A DNA stretch of 64,000 nt from Fibrisoma limi BUZ 3 (GCF_000296815.2 NZ_CAIT01000005.1:372001-436000); one strand, 5' to 3'; positions 1 through 10,296 are shown, numbered from the stretch's first letter. The notes: generated by a model from the letters alone, not told the origin. Numbers and translations: made by a program.

Positions 1-450
1 CTGGTCGATCAGGTTGTCCGGTTGGAGACGATACTGCCCGCTGAGCTAATCCAGCGCATTAAACGGCTAACTGCGTTTGAAGAACGAATCGAACTGCTTG
101 AGTCATTCTTTTTAAGCCAATACCTGAGCCGGAAACGAGCGGATCATTACCAAACCATCGTGTCCAATACAATTGGTACGTTTGAAGCGAGCGGATTAGT
201 CCTTAACCCTGGCCAACTGGCCGACCGGACATTCGTGACATCTAAAACCATCAACCGCTACTTTCACCGGGTCGTTGGTACGTCACCCAAGCAGTACTTG
301 TCTGCCGTAAGAGTCAGGGCGGCCCTAACTGGCTACGTCGCCAATCGCAACCAATTCTCGCCCGACGACTTCGGCTACTACGACATGAGCCATTTTTATA
401 AAGATGTCGTCAGGTTCACGGGGCAGAAATTGAGTCGGTTAAGGAAGTAG
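1..450 (+). CDS. AraC-family transcriptional regulator, C-terminal part (5' end outside window)
   Basis: The reading frame is open from the first base of the window, so the TTG at 22 is probably not the real start and the gene begins upstream. The visible ~149 residues end in an AraC-type DNA-binding domain: a first helix-turn-helix around LADRTFVTSKTINRYF and the family signature region around GTSPKQYLSAVRVRAAL, followed by a second helix-turn-helix with FGYYDMSHFYKDVVRFTG near the C-terminus. Proteins of this shape are cytoplasmic one-component regulators, and the effector-binding half would lie in the missing N-terminal part. The target genes cannot be told from this fragment. No operon partner is visible; the next gene on this strand starts about 390 bp downstream. 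Confidence 0.75.
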   Translation: MVDQVVRLETILPAELIQRIKRLTAFEERIELLESFFLSQYLSRKRADHYQTIVSNTIGTFEASGLVLNPGQLADRTFVTSKTINRYFHRVVGTSPKQYLSAVRVRAALTGYVANRNQFSPDDFGYYDMSHFYKDVVRFTGQKLSRLRK

Positions 451-839
451 CGCTGGATTTATGACGTAGCGGTTAATAACCCGAAGAAAGGCCTGCTTAA
501 GCCAGTAGCCTTAGAAGCTGTTTGAGTTAGCGAAAAACCATTTGATGGTTCGTCGAATATAGACACAAATGAAATTTCGGGCCGAAACATGTGAATAACC
601 AGCTTATCCCCAGCCGGTTGCCTTCTACTGGTCCGCTCCTTTGAAGTCACCATATACTCCTGAGGGAACGTTTAGACTAAAAAAAGCAAGTTAATCGAGT
701 CAATGACTAGGCTTGATATGTTTATTTGATATGTTTTTGAACAGTCACGTAAAATAGTAAGTTACTAAAACTATTTTAGTGCATAAGACGCAAGTCAATG
801 TCTGGTCCTGATTTGTTCGATACTTAGTATCTTCCTTCG
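451..839. other. Intergenic stretch between the AraC gene and the sensor kinase gene
   Basis: This 389 bp holds no recognisable gene. A 64-codon open frame on the minus strand (459-653) has no family resemblance I can see and is treated as chance. The AT-rich part at about 680-830 is the likely promoter region of the downstream kinase, but no convincing TAnnTTTG box was found. Confidence 0.4.
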
Positions 840-2870
840 ATGAACGGTGATGAAAAAACATCTGATTCAACAAAGAATTTATATGAACAACTTAATATCC
901 AGTTCGCCTTACAGGTATCTGGGCTAGGCGTTTGGGAGCTCGATCCGAAAACGTACCAAGTCCGTTGGGATGACCGCTGCCGGGAGTTATTTGGACTGGT
1001 AAAGGATAACGTCCTGCCTTACCAACAGGTCATCCAACATATCCATCCGGAAGATGCAGAGCGCGTCAATCAGGCCCTGCAGCAAGTATTGACTGGCGAG
1101 TCTGACGGAATCTATGATCAAACCTACCGTACCATCGGGGCTGACGATGGCCAGTTGCGGTGGGTACGTTTCTACGGCAGAGCTTATTTTGCTCAAACTG
1201 GTGATCTGTATCGATTTGCCGGGGTGGCTCAGGATGTCACCCAGCAGGTACTGGACCAGCAACAGGAAGCGGCCACCCGCCAGCAGGCCCAGCGGCAGCA
1301 GCGGATCTACGAAGCCATTACGGCCAGTACCCCCGATCTGATATATGTCTTTGATCGTTCGTATCGGTTTACCTATGCCAATCGAGCCCTGCTGGAGATG
1401 TGGGGCAAAAGCTGGGAAGACTCGATTGGAAAAAGCTTGCTGGAAATTGGCTACGAGCCCTGGCACGCCCAGATGCACGAACGGGAAATCGACCAGGTGG
1501 TGGCTACCAAACAATCTATTCGGGGCGAGGTGTCCTTTATCCATGCCACCTTGGGCAAACGAATTTATGACTACGTATTTGCGCCTGTGCTCAATGAGCA
1601 GGGCGAGGTAGAGGCCATAGCCGGCACCACTCGCGATATTACGGACATCAGGCAAGCGCAGGATCGTTTGCAGGAACGGGAAGCCTTCCTGCAGTCTATC
1701 ATTGACTTAGCCGAGGTAGGCATCTACACGATCGATTTAAGTACGAATCAACTAATCAAGTCGCCACGGGTTGCTGGCTGGTATGGATTACCGGAAGTGA
1801 CCGATGTTGCAACATCGGTCAGTGTTATTGAGGTCAGCGATCAGGAGCGCGTTTTTCAGACGTATACGGAAGCGCTTGCATCGAATGCCAGTGGGTATTT
1901 CAACTTGGAGTATGGGGTTGTCAATGCCCTGAATGGTCAGCGACGTGTGCTACGTACATCTGGCCAAATTGTTTATAATCGGGAAGGTCAACCCGTGCGT
2001 GTGAATGGCTCGGTCCATGATATCACCAGCCAACGCTCAATACAACTTACTTTAGAACAGCAGGTTCAACAACGCACGGAAGAATTAGCCGCTGCTAATG
2101 AGGAATTGGCGGTTACTAATGAAGAACTGGAAGAAGCGAACGCATTGCTAGTTCGCTCGAACGACAACCTCCAGCAATTTGCCTACGTAGCTTCTCACGA
2201 CCTGCAGGAGCCACTACGGAAGATTCAACAATTCGGCGATTTACTGAAAGGGCGTCAGAACTCCTTGTCCAGGGATGAGTTGGGGTATATAGAACGGATG
2301 CAATCCGCGGCCAGTCGCATGGCTATTCTGATTCGGGACATATTGGACTTCTCCCGCATTGCCACCCAGCGAGGCAGTGATAAGCTGGTGTCGCTAAACG
2401 AGGTTGTTGAGCAGGTTCTCACCACCTTAGAGCTGGTCATTGCCGAAACCAACGCCGAAATTAACGTGGACCTCCTACCGTCTGTATTGGGGGATGCTTC
2501 TCAACTCACCCAGCTCTTTCAGAACCTGCTGGGCAATGCCCTTAAGTTCCACCGCCCATCGGTTGCTCCGCTCATTCATATTCGTTCTTATACCGTGGAA
2601 GGGGGGGCGTTGCCAGCTTCGGTAAAGCCCACGCGAGTGAGCAAGGTCTACTACCAAATTGATGTAGTGGATAACGGAGTTGGTTTTGATGAGAAGTATC
2701 TGGACCGCATTTTTCAGGTTTTCCAACGGCTGCATGGCAAAACCCAGTTTGCCGGAACAGGAATTGGCTTAGCGATCTGTGAGCGCGTGGTGGCCAATCA
2801 TGGCGGAGCCATCACGGCCAGCAGTCAACCGGGACAAGGGGCCACCTTTACCGTTTACCTTCCGGCGTAG
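840..2870 (+). CDS. PAS-domain sensor histidine kinase
   Basis: This 676-residue protein is a sensor kinase that would autophosphorylate and pass the phosphate to a response regulator. Three PAS modules can be placed at roughly residues 18-135, 150-270 and 280-400; the first shows the WDDRCRELFG and HPEDAERV elements typical of PAS_3 folds. A Glu/Asn-rich coiled coil (about 400-445) leads to the HisKA domain, with the phospho-acceptor His453 in ASHDLQEPLRK. The ATPase domain follows with its N box (NLLGNALKFH), G1 (DNGVGFD), F box (FQVFQRLHG) and G2 (GTGIGLAIC). There is no obvious membrane segment, so it is probably a cytoplasmic sensor related to phytochrome-like kinases. No adjacent response regulator is present, so it is an orphan kinase here. 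Confidence 0.93.
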   Translation: MNGDEKTSDSTKNLYEQLNIQFALQVSGLGVWELDPKTYQVRWDDRCRELFGLVKDNVLPYQQVIQHIHPEDAERVNQALQQVLTGESDGIYDQTYRTIGADDGQLRWVRFYGRAYFAQTGDLYRFAGVAQDVTQQVLDQQQEAATRQQAQRQQRIYEAITASTPDLIYVFDRSYRFTYANRALLEMWGKSWEDSIGKSLLEIGYEPWHAQMHEREIDQVVATKQSIRGEVSFIHATLGKRIYDYVFAPVLNEQGEVEAIAGTTRDITDIRQAQDRLQEREAFLQSIIDLAEVGIYTIDLSTNQLIKSPRVAGWYGLPEVTDVATSVSVIEVSDQERVFQTYTEALASNASGYFNLEYGVVNALNGQRRVLRTSGQIVYNREGQPVRVNGSVHDITSQRSIQLTLEQQVQQRTEELAAANEELAVTNEELEEANALLVRSNDNLQQFAYVASHDLQEPLRKIQQFGDLLKGRQNSLSRDELGYIERMQSAASRMAILIRDILDFSRIATQRGSDKLVSLNEVVEQVLTTLELVIAETNAEINVDLLPSVLGDASQLTQLFQNLLGNALKFHRPSVAPLIHIRSYTVEGGALPASVKPTRVSKVYYQIDVVDNGVGFDEKYLDRIFQVFQRLHGKTQFAGTGIGLAICERVVANHGGAITASSQPGQGATFTVYLPA

Positions 2871-3190
2871 CTGAAAGATAACCTTATATCACGGTCACGA
2901 ACTGGCGAATAAAAAACCTCAATAACGCTCGCCCTGAAAGACGAAAAAACTTCCATGTATGGGCTGATCCAACGCGAGCCATTATTGTAAACAGAGCCCC
3001 AAGTTTATCGGCAAAAAGAACCGAAACGCTGTAACCTCATCCCCAATCACGAATTTCCTCCGTTTATCTGCGCCCGCAGGAGCCTGGTTTCACTCCGCTA
3101 TGGCCTGAATACGTGTTGTTTGACCTGAAAATGTCCGTTTTTTACTAAAAACACTAAAGACTATCGCGTTGCTTTGCCCAAAAACAGCAC
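2871..3190. other. Intergenic stretch before the hydrolase gene
   Basis: These 320 bp contain no credible open frame. The only recognisable motif is a single ATGTCCG half-site near 3130, about 60 bp before the hydrolase start, similar to half-sites found upstream of the permease blocks, but there is no partner half-site at the expected spacing. I see no terminator hairpin for the kinase gene. Confidence 0.35.
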
Positions 3191-4630
3191 ATGCTTATGA
3201 ATCATGTTCGGAAGGTCGCCTTAGCTGCCGTTCTCCATTGGGCATCGATTTTATTGGCGCAGGCCCAAATCGGCGTTGTTCGTAAACTCGAGACCTGCCC
3301 CTGTCCCGTTAAGATTGACAGCAGCTTTCGGACCCGCTGCGCGTACCTGATCGTGCCGGAGAACCGCAAAAAGAACAATGGAAAAACCATTAAGCTGCCG
3401 TTCATTCTGGTTGAAAGTAAAAATCCTCACAAAAAGAAGGACCCGCTGCTGTATACGGCTGGCGGTCCCGGTGGGAGTTCGCTGGGGTGGGCCAGAGGGG
3501 CCAGTCAATCCCCACTTATCAATGACCGGGATTGTATTGCGTTCGAGCAGCGTGGGACTCATTTCGCAGTGCCTAACCTATGGAGCAACGAGTTGTCTGA
3601 TGCCATCAGCGAGTCGTACCGGAAAAATCTGGACAAGGATAGTATGGTGGTGGTGGGCGTAAAGCGTTATAAAAAAGCACTGGAAGCGAAAGGAATTGAC
3701 CTCGCCGGATACAACACCGACGAAACCGTTTCCGACATACACGATCTGCTGGCCACGCTACGTATCGATTCGGTAAATCTGACCGGCGGCTCCTACAGTG
3801 GCGGACTCATGACGGCTGTACTTCAGCGCGATCCGTCACGCATCCGGTCACTCATTCTGGATTCACCTCTGCCTACGTTTGTGCCAATTGATGAAGACGA
3901 GCCGGCCAACTTCGCCGAATCGCTAAACGTATTGTTTCGGAACGTAGAACGTGATTCGACGGATACAGCGCGATACGGCCATCTGAAGGCAAAATTCGAG
4001 CAGTATTTCACCGCGATTGACGGCAAAAAATTTTCAATGCCCTACATAGCAACAGGTTCGACCGACACGCTACGTATCGAGTACACACGTAGCGACTTGC
4101 TGGATATTCTGGTTAATACGCAGATGAAGCACGTGCCCTATGCGATCACCGACATGATCACCGGCAACCACGATCGGTACATTCAGCCCTATCTGGTGCG
4201 TAAACTCGAACGGGAAAACGGTCCATCGGGGATGCGTATTTCCGTGTATTGCGCCGATCAGCAGGCCTATCACAGCGAAAAAGTACTTCAGCAACTCTAC
4301 GATATCTATCCGTACCTGAGAGGGTATCACATCAACGATGTGTATCGAGCCATGTGTGATTGCTGGAACGTACCGCCCATAAAACCAGAAACCAAACAGC
4401 CGTTTTATTCAACGAAACCGGCCTTGCTGGCTGATGGTGAACTGGATAATGCCGTGCGTCCGCTGTATATCGACATGATGCACCATTATATGCCCAACAG
4501 CCAGCGACTATTGTTCAGAAATAAAGCGCACGGCGTTGGCGGTGCCGACTGGAATCGATTTATGCAACAGTTTCTTAACAATCCCTATCAGAAACTCATC
4601 TCGGATAAGCCGGAAATTGTGGTGTGTTGA
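3191..4630 (+). CDS. Secreted alpha/beta hydrolase of the proline-iminopeptidase/TAP type
   Basis: The 479-residue protein begins with a hydrophobic signal peptide ending near AQAQ (residue ~26), so it should be exported to the periplasm. The alpha/beta hydrolase fold is shown by a GGPGG oxyanion-loop motif (residues ~91-95), the nucleophile elbow GGSYSGG with candidate Ser201, a late acid in DGELDNAVRP and a His in NKAHGVGG. This arrangement, with a lid region between strand 6 and the acid, is that of proline iminopeptidases and tripeptidyl aminopeptidases, which remove residues from peptide N-termini. The substrate cannot be stated. Two Cys close together (CPCP) after the signal peptide may form a disulphide. 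It stands alone, with the permease block beginning downstream on the opposite strand. Confidence 0.85.
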   Translation: MLMNHVRKVALAAVLHWASILLAQAQIGVVRKLETCPCPVKIDSSFRTRCAYLIVPENRKKNNGKTIKLPFILVESKNPHKKKDPLLYTAGGPGGSSLGWARGASQSPLINDRDCIAFEQRGTHFAVPNLWSNELSDAISESYRKNLDKDSMVVVGVKRYKKALEAKGIDLAGYNTDETVSDIHDLLATLRIDSVNLTGGSYSGGLMTAVLQRDPSRIRSLILDSPLPTFVPIDEDEPANFAESLNVLFRNVERDSTDTARYGHLKAKFEQYFTAIDGKKFSMPYIATGSTDTLRIEYTRSDLLDILVNTQMKHVPYAITDMITGNHDRYIQPYLVRKLERENGPSGMRISVYCADQQAYHSEKVLQQLYDIYPYLRGYHINDVYRAMCDCWNVPPIKPETKQPFYSTKPALLADGELDNAVRPLYIDMMHHYMPNSQRLLFRNKAHGVGGADWNRFMQQFLNNPYQKLISDKPEIVVC

Positions 4631-4864
4631 GTAGCCGGGCAAGGGGCAAAGGGCTCATCCCGTAGTTACTGACTACTAAAAACGACTTTGAGTGCTACCG
4701 GTTGCTGGAACGATGTTGCGCTTTATTGAAAGACGGCCACTCCGAAATCTCCATGCTCTAAGTCGAAGGCGTCAAAAAGATGAACAAAACCTTCGGAGAA
4801 CCTTTGCTGGTTTTAAAAACGTACTCGGCCAAAATCAATACGCTTTTTGATAGCTTGGCTCCCA

Positions 4865-7540
4865 CTATTCAGTACGTAAACTCTTCACCGGGTCCATCAG
4901 GGCCGCTTTGATACTCTGGAAGCTGACGGTCACGAAGGCCACTAAAATGGCCAGTGCCGCAGCCAGCGCAAAGACCCACCACGCCATGTCAATCTTGTAC
5001 GCAAAATCCTGCAGCCACTGACGCATAGCGTACCAGGCCAAAGGGGTAGCAATACCAATGGCGATCACTACTAACCGTAAGAAATCTTTCGTCAGCAGGA
5101 CAACCACGCTGGCTACGGATGCGCCCAGGACTTTCCGAACGCCAATTTCTTTCGTCCGCTGGTGGGTGGTAAAAGCGGCTAATCCGAACAACCCCAGGCA
5201 GGCAATCAGCACGGCTAAACCGGCGAAGACACCAAACAGTTGGCCAATCCGTTGTTCAGACTGGTACATGGTATTGAATCGTTCGTTCAGGAAGGAATAG
5301 GCAAAGGGGGTGTCTGTCTGGGCCTTCCACTGCCGTTCAATAGTGGCTAGCAGGCTGGGTAGATCGTCCGTCTGGATGCGTAGGGCAAGTTGCTCATTGT
5401 TGCCACCATAGAACATAAGTAGCGGGGCAATACGCTGGTGCATGGATTCGAAATGGAAGTCCTCCACCACGCCAATGACCGTATACGTCCGTTTGCTCCC
5501 TTCGGTCCCGTCGCCCAGCGTAGAAAGCTGCTGACCGATGGGCTGTTTGAAGCCATACGCCCGGGCGGCTGCTTCGTTAAGCAGTACCGCTGAACTGTCA
5601 GAGGGAAACGACTTCGAAAAGTTGCGGCCCTGCTTGAGACGAATACCTAACGTAGGCAGGTAATCTTCGTTGATGAAATAACTCTTATTTCGGTGCGTAC
5701 TGATCCGCGCTCCATTCCGGACCTGAATACCATCTACACTATAACTGGAGGCTCCGGCCGGCAAAAAACCGGCCAGCGATACGTTGTCAATGGATGATAA
5801 TCTGGCCAGCTCGGCCTTAAACGCATTTAGTTTTGAGCCCAGTACGTGCGTATCGTGTAAGACCAGCACCTGCTCTTTGTCGAAACCAACCTTCTTGTTT
5901 TGTATGAAACGTAGTTGCTGATTCGCGACGATTGTAGCAATGGTCATACCAATCGATACGACAAACTGAACTGTCACCAACGTATTGCGCAACCAGCCAC
6001 TCCGCGAGCCAGCCTGTATCCGGCCTCTAAGCACCGTAATGGGCTTGAATGCGGACAGTACAAAGGCGGGATAGCTGCCGGCCAATAGACCGATCACCAC
6101 GCAGGCCAGTACGGCCCCGGAAAGCATTCGCCCGTTGACAATAGCACCGGAGGTAAACTCTTTGCCGGCCAACGCATTGAAGCTGGGCAAAAGCAGGAAG
6201 ACGAGCCCCAGCGCTAGTACTAAAGCGAGCAAGGTCAGCAGGACAGATTCGGTCAGGAACTGACTAACTAATTGTTTCTGAACAGAGCCGAGTACTTTGC
6301 GGATGCCCACTTCTTTGGAGCGCCCGGCCGATCCGGCAGTAGACAGGTTCATGAAATTGATGCAGGCCAGCAGCAGGATGAACAGCGCAATCGCCGAGAA
6401 AATGTACACATATTTGATGTCGCTGTTTGCCTCTAATTCGTCATCTAGATCAGAATGAAGATGAATGGCGGTTATGGGTTGGAAGCCAAAACGGAACCCA
6501 TTGCCTTTTTGCAGAAACTCAGGCAGTGTAATGCCGAAAAACTCCTGAATCTCCGACGCCATATACTTGCTGACGAACCCCCGGCTGATGGCTTCTACGC
6601 GCTGGATGGAATAGCCTTCCCGAAGGCGCAGATAGGTGTAGGCACCGCTGGCCAGCCATTTTGTCCCTGTCTTCACAGAGGGTAAGGAGCCAAACATATT
6701 GTAGTGGAAATGCGTATTGGCCGGAACGTCTTCGCAGACGCCGATTACCCGGAAAAGGCCTAACTCGCCCATCGACAGCGTTTTCCCGATGGGGTCTGCC
6801 TGACCAAAATATTTCCGGGCGATTGTTTCTGTAATAACCAGTGTGTTGGGCTCAGTGAGTACGCTTGTCCGGTTGCCTTTCAGCATCGGAATGGAAAACA
6901 TGGAGAAGAAGTTTGAGTCAACGAAGGCTACATTCTCTTCTTTTATGACTTCCTGACCGTGTTTGACCAGAAAAGCACCTTCCTTACGCAGCCGGGTAAC
7001 GGCCTCCACACCCGGGCAGTCGCGCAGGAGGGCTTGCCCGGCCGGGCCGTTGGCATAGGCCAGCTTGATCTCTTTTTCATCCAATCGCCCATGTAAAGTC
7101 ATTCGATACAGTCGGTCGGCGTTGGCGTGGTAACTGTCGTAGCTCAGTTCATGCACCACGAAGAGGACAATCAGCAGGCACGTAGCCAGCCCCACGGCCA
7201 GGCCGACAATGTTGATGGCGGTAAACGCCTTGTGCCGCCACAGGTTCCGAAAAGCGATGGTCAGATAGTTACGAATCATGGCAGGACTTAGAAAAGAAGG
7301 GGATGTATATTGTTCTTTTGCGTTTGATGTAGCCAGGGGCCGTAATAGCTTCACTACGTTGGCTACGTAGCGCCAGTTGGCTCGTCGTGGCCCTACTGTT
7401 TGCACCCAGGAATCATACAGTTCCAGCAAATCGCCCTGCACTTCTTCCAGGGTGTCTGGGTGGCCCCACCACGATAGTAGTGTGGTAGCCCAGCGTGGCG
7501 GGATCGCAGACCGACGATTCGGTTTCTGAGCGTTTGGCAT
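4865..7540 (-). CDS. Block A permease 3: prefix-containing FtsX/MacB-type orphan permease
   Basis: This 891-residue inner-membrane protein is the last gene of the PadR-led block A. Residues ~15-70 form the permease prefix, with the block-specific WGHPDTLEEVQGDLLELY and RRANWRY elements. The permease proper starts at MIRNYLTIAFRNL (residue 88), with a first membrane span at ~109-130, a large periplasmic MacB-type domain to ~375 and an FtsX module with KEVGIRKVLGS. A second periplasmic domain (~555-760) and a second FtsX module with KEIGVRKVLGAS follow, giving two half-permeases in one chain. The C-terminus NPVKSLRTE is shared by the family. There is no ATPase domain. It may act in efflux, lipid or lipoprotein handling, or mechanotransmission; the cargo is unknown. 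The gap to the upstream permease is a G-rich hairpin spacer. Confidence 0.9.
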   Translation of the reverse strand: MPNAQKPNRRSAIPPRWATTLLSWWGHPDTLEEVQGDLLELYDSWVQTVGPRRANWRYVANVVKLLRPLATSNAKEQYTSPSFLSPAMIRNYLTIAFRNLWRHKAFTAINIVGLAVGLATCLLIVLFVVHELSYDSYHANADRLYRMTLHGRLDEKEIKLAYANGPAGQALLRDCPGVEAVTRLRKEGAFLVKHGQEVIKEENVAFVDSNFFSMFSIPMLKGNRTSVLTEPNTLVITETIARKYFGQADPIGKTLSMGELGLFRVIGVCEDVPANTHFHYNMFGSLPSVKTGTKWLASGAYTYLRLREGYSIQRVEAISRGFVSKYMASEIQEFFGITLPEFLQKGNGFRFGFQPITAIHLHSDLDDELEANSDIKYVYIFSAIALFILLLACINFMNLSTAGSAGRSKEVGIRKVLGSVQKQLVSQFLTESVLLTLLALVLALGLVFLLLPSFNALAGKEFTSGAIVNGRMLSGAVLACVVIGLLAGSYPAFVLSAFKPITVLRGRIQAGSRSGWLRNTLVTVQFVVSIGMTIATIVANQQLRFIQNKKVGFDKEQVLVLHDTHVLGSKLNAFKAELARLSSIDNVSLAGFLPAGASSYSVDGIQVRNGARISTHRNKSYFINEDYLPTLGIRLKQGRNFSKSFPSDSSAVLLNEAAARAYGFKQPIGQQLSTLGDGTEGSKRTYTVIGVVEDFHFESMHQRIAPLLMFYGGNNEQLALRIQTDDLPSLLATIERQWKAQTDTPFAYSFLNERFNTMYQSEQRIGQLFGVFAGLAVLIACLGLFGLAAFTTHQRTKEIGVRKVLGASVASVVVLLTKDFLRLVVIAIGIATPLAWYAMRQWLQDFAYKIDMAWWVFALAAALAILVAFVTVSFQSIKAALMDPVKSLRTE

Positions 7541-7617
7541 AGGGCAGGGGGAGGGGCCTGGAGCAAAGAGCCTGGAGTGCTTTTACCCCATGCCCTCTGC
7601 CCCAGGCCCTTTGCTTA
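7541..7617 (-). repeat. G-rich hairpin spacer, copy 1
   Basis: The whole gap between permeases A2 and A3 is low-complexity and self-complementary: GGGCCTGG on one side and CCAGGCCC on the other, with CTTTT in the loop region. On the minus (coding) strand positions 7609-7586 have four G-runs (GGG, GGGG, GGG, GGGG) with 3-4 nt loops, fitting the usual G-quadruplex pattern. Similar spacers lie at 10297, 13089, 54440, 57199 and 59888. Confidence 0.6.
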
Positions 7618-10296
7618 TTACTCAGCAGTACGTATCGATTTGATGGGGTCCGACGTAGCCGCTTTGATGCTCTGGAAGCTGACCGTCAGCAGCGCGATCA
7701 CGATTGACAGGATAGCGGCACTGACGAACGTCCAGGCGCTGATGTCGATCCGGTACGGATAGTTTTTGAGCCATTCATCAATGGCGTAATAAGCAGCCGG
7801 GAATGCCAGGATAAACGAAAGGCTGACCAGTTTCAGGAAATCCGACGACAGCAGTTGCACCAGACTCGGCACGGATGCCCCCAGCACTTTCCGGATACCG
7901 ATTTCCTTCGTGCGCCGTTCGGCCGAGAGCGTTGCCAGTCCGAACAGGCCGATGCACGAAATAAAGATGGTCAGGATGGCACCGAACAGCATGATCTGCT
8001 TCCATTTGGCTTCGGCTTCGTACTTACTACGGTTGTCCTCATCCAGAAATTTGTACGAGTAAGGCGTAATCGGAAATAGCCGTTTGAAGGTTTTGGCTAT
8101 ATGATGCAGGCTGGCGGTTTCAGAACCCGGTTTAATTTTGACGAAGAATCGGCCATAGCTGTTGCCGGGCTTCATGGTGAATAACTGCGGCCCAATCGCT
8201 TCGTTCAACGCTGCGTAATGGTAATCTTTCACGACACCCACCACCCGGTATTTTTCGTTGTTGTACCAGAAATCGACCACCTGCCCAAGTGGATTTTTCC
8301 AGCCCGCTTTCTTTACGAACGATTCGTTGACCAGTACAGACTGGGTGGAATCGGTCGGTAAGTCAGCCGAGAAGTTACGCCCTCTGCTGATCGGGATTCG
8401 GAACAAGGGCAGGTAGGTCGGATCGACAGTCTCATACGTAAAATGCATCTGGGTCTCTCCGTTAATTTTAGCGATCGTACCCCAGTTGCCGCCATTTTTG
8501 GGCGCAATGCTTACAATGTTCGGCTGTTTTAGTAGTTCCTCCCGCAGCAGTTTAACTTCATCGCGGGTGAGTCCTGATTTACCAATATCGATTACGTGCC
8601 TGTCGTCGTAACCCAGGTTCTTATTCGTGAGATAATCAAATTGCGAGTAGATCGTCAGGGTACCGATAATGAGGAACGATGCAATCGCAAACTGTAAAAC
8701 GACCAGCGACTTCTGGAGGTAGTTCTTCCCCGACAAGTTGAACCGGCTGTACAGCGTTTGAACGGGACTATAACTGGATAGCACCAGGGCCGGATAAAAG
8801 CCCGCCAGCAGGCCCGTAGCCAGGAAAAGCGTAATGTAGCCGGCCACCAACCGTACGTCGAATAAATACGAAAGGGCCAGGGCTTTGTTGGAGAGCTGGT
8901 TGAAGGTGGGCAGTACGAGCTGAACCAGAATCAGGGCAAAGACAAACGCAGCGAAACACAGCAAAAACGATTCACCCAGGAACTGGAACGTCAGTTGCGA
9001 GCGGCCGCCACCGACTACTTTCCGGATACCAATCTCCTTGGCCCGCTTCAGTGACCGCGCTACGGTCAGGTTCACGAAGTTGATGCAGGCGATAAGCAAA
9101 ATGAACAGGGCAATACCCGACAGAATGTAGGAGTACATCGGATTACTGCGGTCCACCAACCCATTATCAGGGGGCAGGTCCTTGTTCAGGTGCATGTCCG
9201 TGTAGGGCTGGAGCCTATAATCCATTCGGTTCTTCATGCCGTACTGGGCAGCCATCGTTTTGATCGCGTCGCGGGCATCGGCCACATAGATCCGATTCAT
9301 CTGCTTTTCTACGTTAGCCACATTGGCATTTGGATTGAGCAGGACGAACGTATTGAGAAAGAAGTTGAACCAGTTGTTTTTATCGGTTATTGCCTCCTGC
9401 GGTACAATAAGCGGCATGAGCAGATCGAACTTGATTGACGAGTTCTGCGGGCAGTTGGCCGAAACACCGGTTACGGTGTAGGGCTTGAACTGGCTATTGT
9501 CCTCGTACGAATCTTTCAGGAGAAGAACCTTGCCCAGAACATCCGTAGTGCCAAATTCCCGTTCCGCAGCCTCTTCAGACAATACGACCGAATTAGGATC
9601 TTGCAGCGCCGTTCTGGGATTGCCGCTCAGCAAGGGAAAGCTGAACACCGAGAAAAAGCTGGAGTCCGTCTGAAAACCCTCCTGGCTTTTTACCGCATTG
9701 CCGTGTTTCAGGTCGACCCGGTGCCCCTTAAAGCGAACGAACGACTGTATTTCGGGCACACCATCGGTAAATTTAGGTCCCTGAAAATAGCCGGTGTTCG
9801 TCGATAGTCGTTCCTGAACGCCCGCCGGGGTAAACTCCTTACTGGTGATCCGGTAGATATTCGGGTTGTTGGCATGGAAGCGGTCGTAGCTGACTTCGTC
9901 TTTGGTGTACAGCATGATCAGCATGGCCGCGGCCAAACCTATGCTGAGCCCAATAACGTTGATGAGCGAATACACTTTGTTGTGGGCCAGCGTACGCCAG
10001 GCGATGGTGAAATAATTTCGTAGCATATCGGGACTCAATAAGAAAGGGGGAGGATACTCAGGTGCTTGTTTCGATTTGGCCAGGGGCCGTAAAAGCTTTA
10101 ACACATTCAGTACGTAGCGCCAGTTGGCCCGCCGTTCACCTACGGTCTCCACCCAGTAGGCGTATAGCTCCAGCAGGTCGCCCTGCACTTCCTCACGCGT
10201 ATCGGGGTGGCCCCACAACGAGAGGAGTCGGGTGGCCCAGCGTGGTCCCGCACCAGCGGACTGGTCGTTACGGGGTGGTTGAGTAGCGTTTGGCAT
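7618..10296 (-). CDS. Block A permease 2: prefix-containing FtsX/MacB-type orphan permease
   Basis: An 892-residue two-module permease in the middle of block A. The prefix (residues ~18-72) carries WGHPDTREEVQGDLLELY and is almost identical to that of permease A1, while the rest is much more divergent. The permease body starts at MLRNYFTIAWRTL, with one membrane span, a MacB-type periplasmic domain, a first FtsX module with KEIGIRKVVGG, a second periplasmic domain, and a second FtsX module with KEIGIRKVLGAS. It ends in SIRTAE, slightly different from the usual SLRTE ending. The periplasmic domains differ in sequence from those of A1 and A3, suggesting a different ligand or partner. No ATPase is linked. 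Expression is expected from the promoter before the PadR gene at 13502. Confidence 0.9.
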   Translation of the reverse strand: MPNATQPPRNDQSAGAGPRWATRLLSLWGHPDTREEVQGDLLELYAYWVETVGERRANWRYVLNVLKLLRPLAKSKQAPEYPPPFLLSPDMLRNYFTIAWRTLAHNKVYSLINVIGLSIGLAAAMLIMLYTKDEVSYDRFHANNPNIYRITSKEFTPAGVQERLSTNTGYFQGPKFTDGVPEIQSFVRFKGHRVDLKHGNAVKSQEGFQTDSSFFSVFSFPLLSGNPRTALQDPNSVVLSEEAAEREFGTTDVLGKVLLLKDSYEDNSQFKPYTVTGVSANCPQNSSIKFDLLMPLIVPQEAITDKNNWFNFFLNTFVLLNPNANVANVEKQMNRIYVADARDAIKTMAAQYGMKNRMDYRLQPYTDMHLNKDLPPDNGLVDRSNPMYSYILSGIALFILLIACINFVNLTVARSLKRAKEIGIRKVVGGGRSQLTFQFLGESFLLCFAAFVFALILVQLVLPTFNQLSNKALALSYLFDVRLVAGYITLFLATGLLAGFYPALVLSSYSPVQTLYSRFNLSGKNYLQKSLVVLQFAIASFLIIGTLTIYSQFDYLTNKNLGYDDRHVIDIGKSGLTRDEVKLLREELLKQPNIVSIAPKNGGNWGTIAKINGETQMHFTYETVDPTYLPLFRIPISRGRNFSADLPTDSTQSVLVNESFVKKAGWKNPLGQVVDFWYNNEKYRVVGVVKDYHYAALNEAIGPQLFTMKPGNSYGRFFVKIKPGSETASLHHIAKTFKRLFPITPYSYKFLDEDNRSKYEAEAKWKQIMLFGAILTIFISCIGLFGLATLSAERRTKEIGIRKVLGASVPSLVQLLSSDFLKLVSLSFILAFPAAYYAIDEWLKNYPYRIDISAWTFVSAAILSIVIALLTVSFQSIKAATSDPIKSIRTAE

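Noticed and set aside
459-653. 64-codon minus-strand frame
   Set aside because: No similarity to a known family, no partner gene and no promoter; the length is compatible with chance.
3125-3140. ATGTCCG before the hydrolase gene as a copy of the permease regulatory element
   Set aside because: Only one half-site is present; there is no GGACA at the 6-bp or 32-bp distances and no sigma-54-like core.
4781-4909. Short plus-strand frame (MNKTFGEPLLVLKTYSAK...) running into the 3' end of permease A3
   Set aside because: It is about 43 codons, overlaps a secure gene antisense and matches no family I know.
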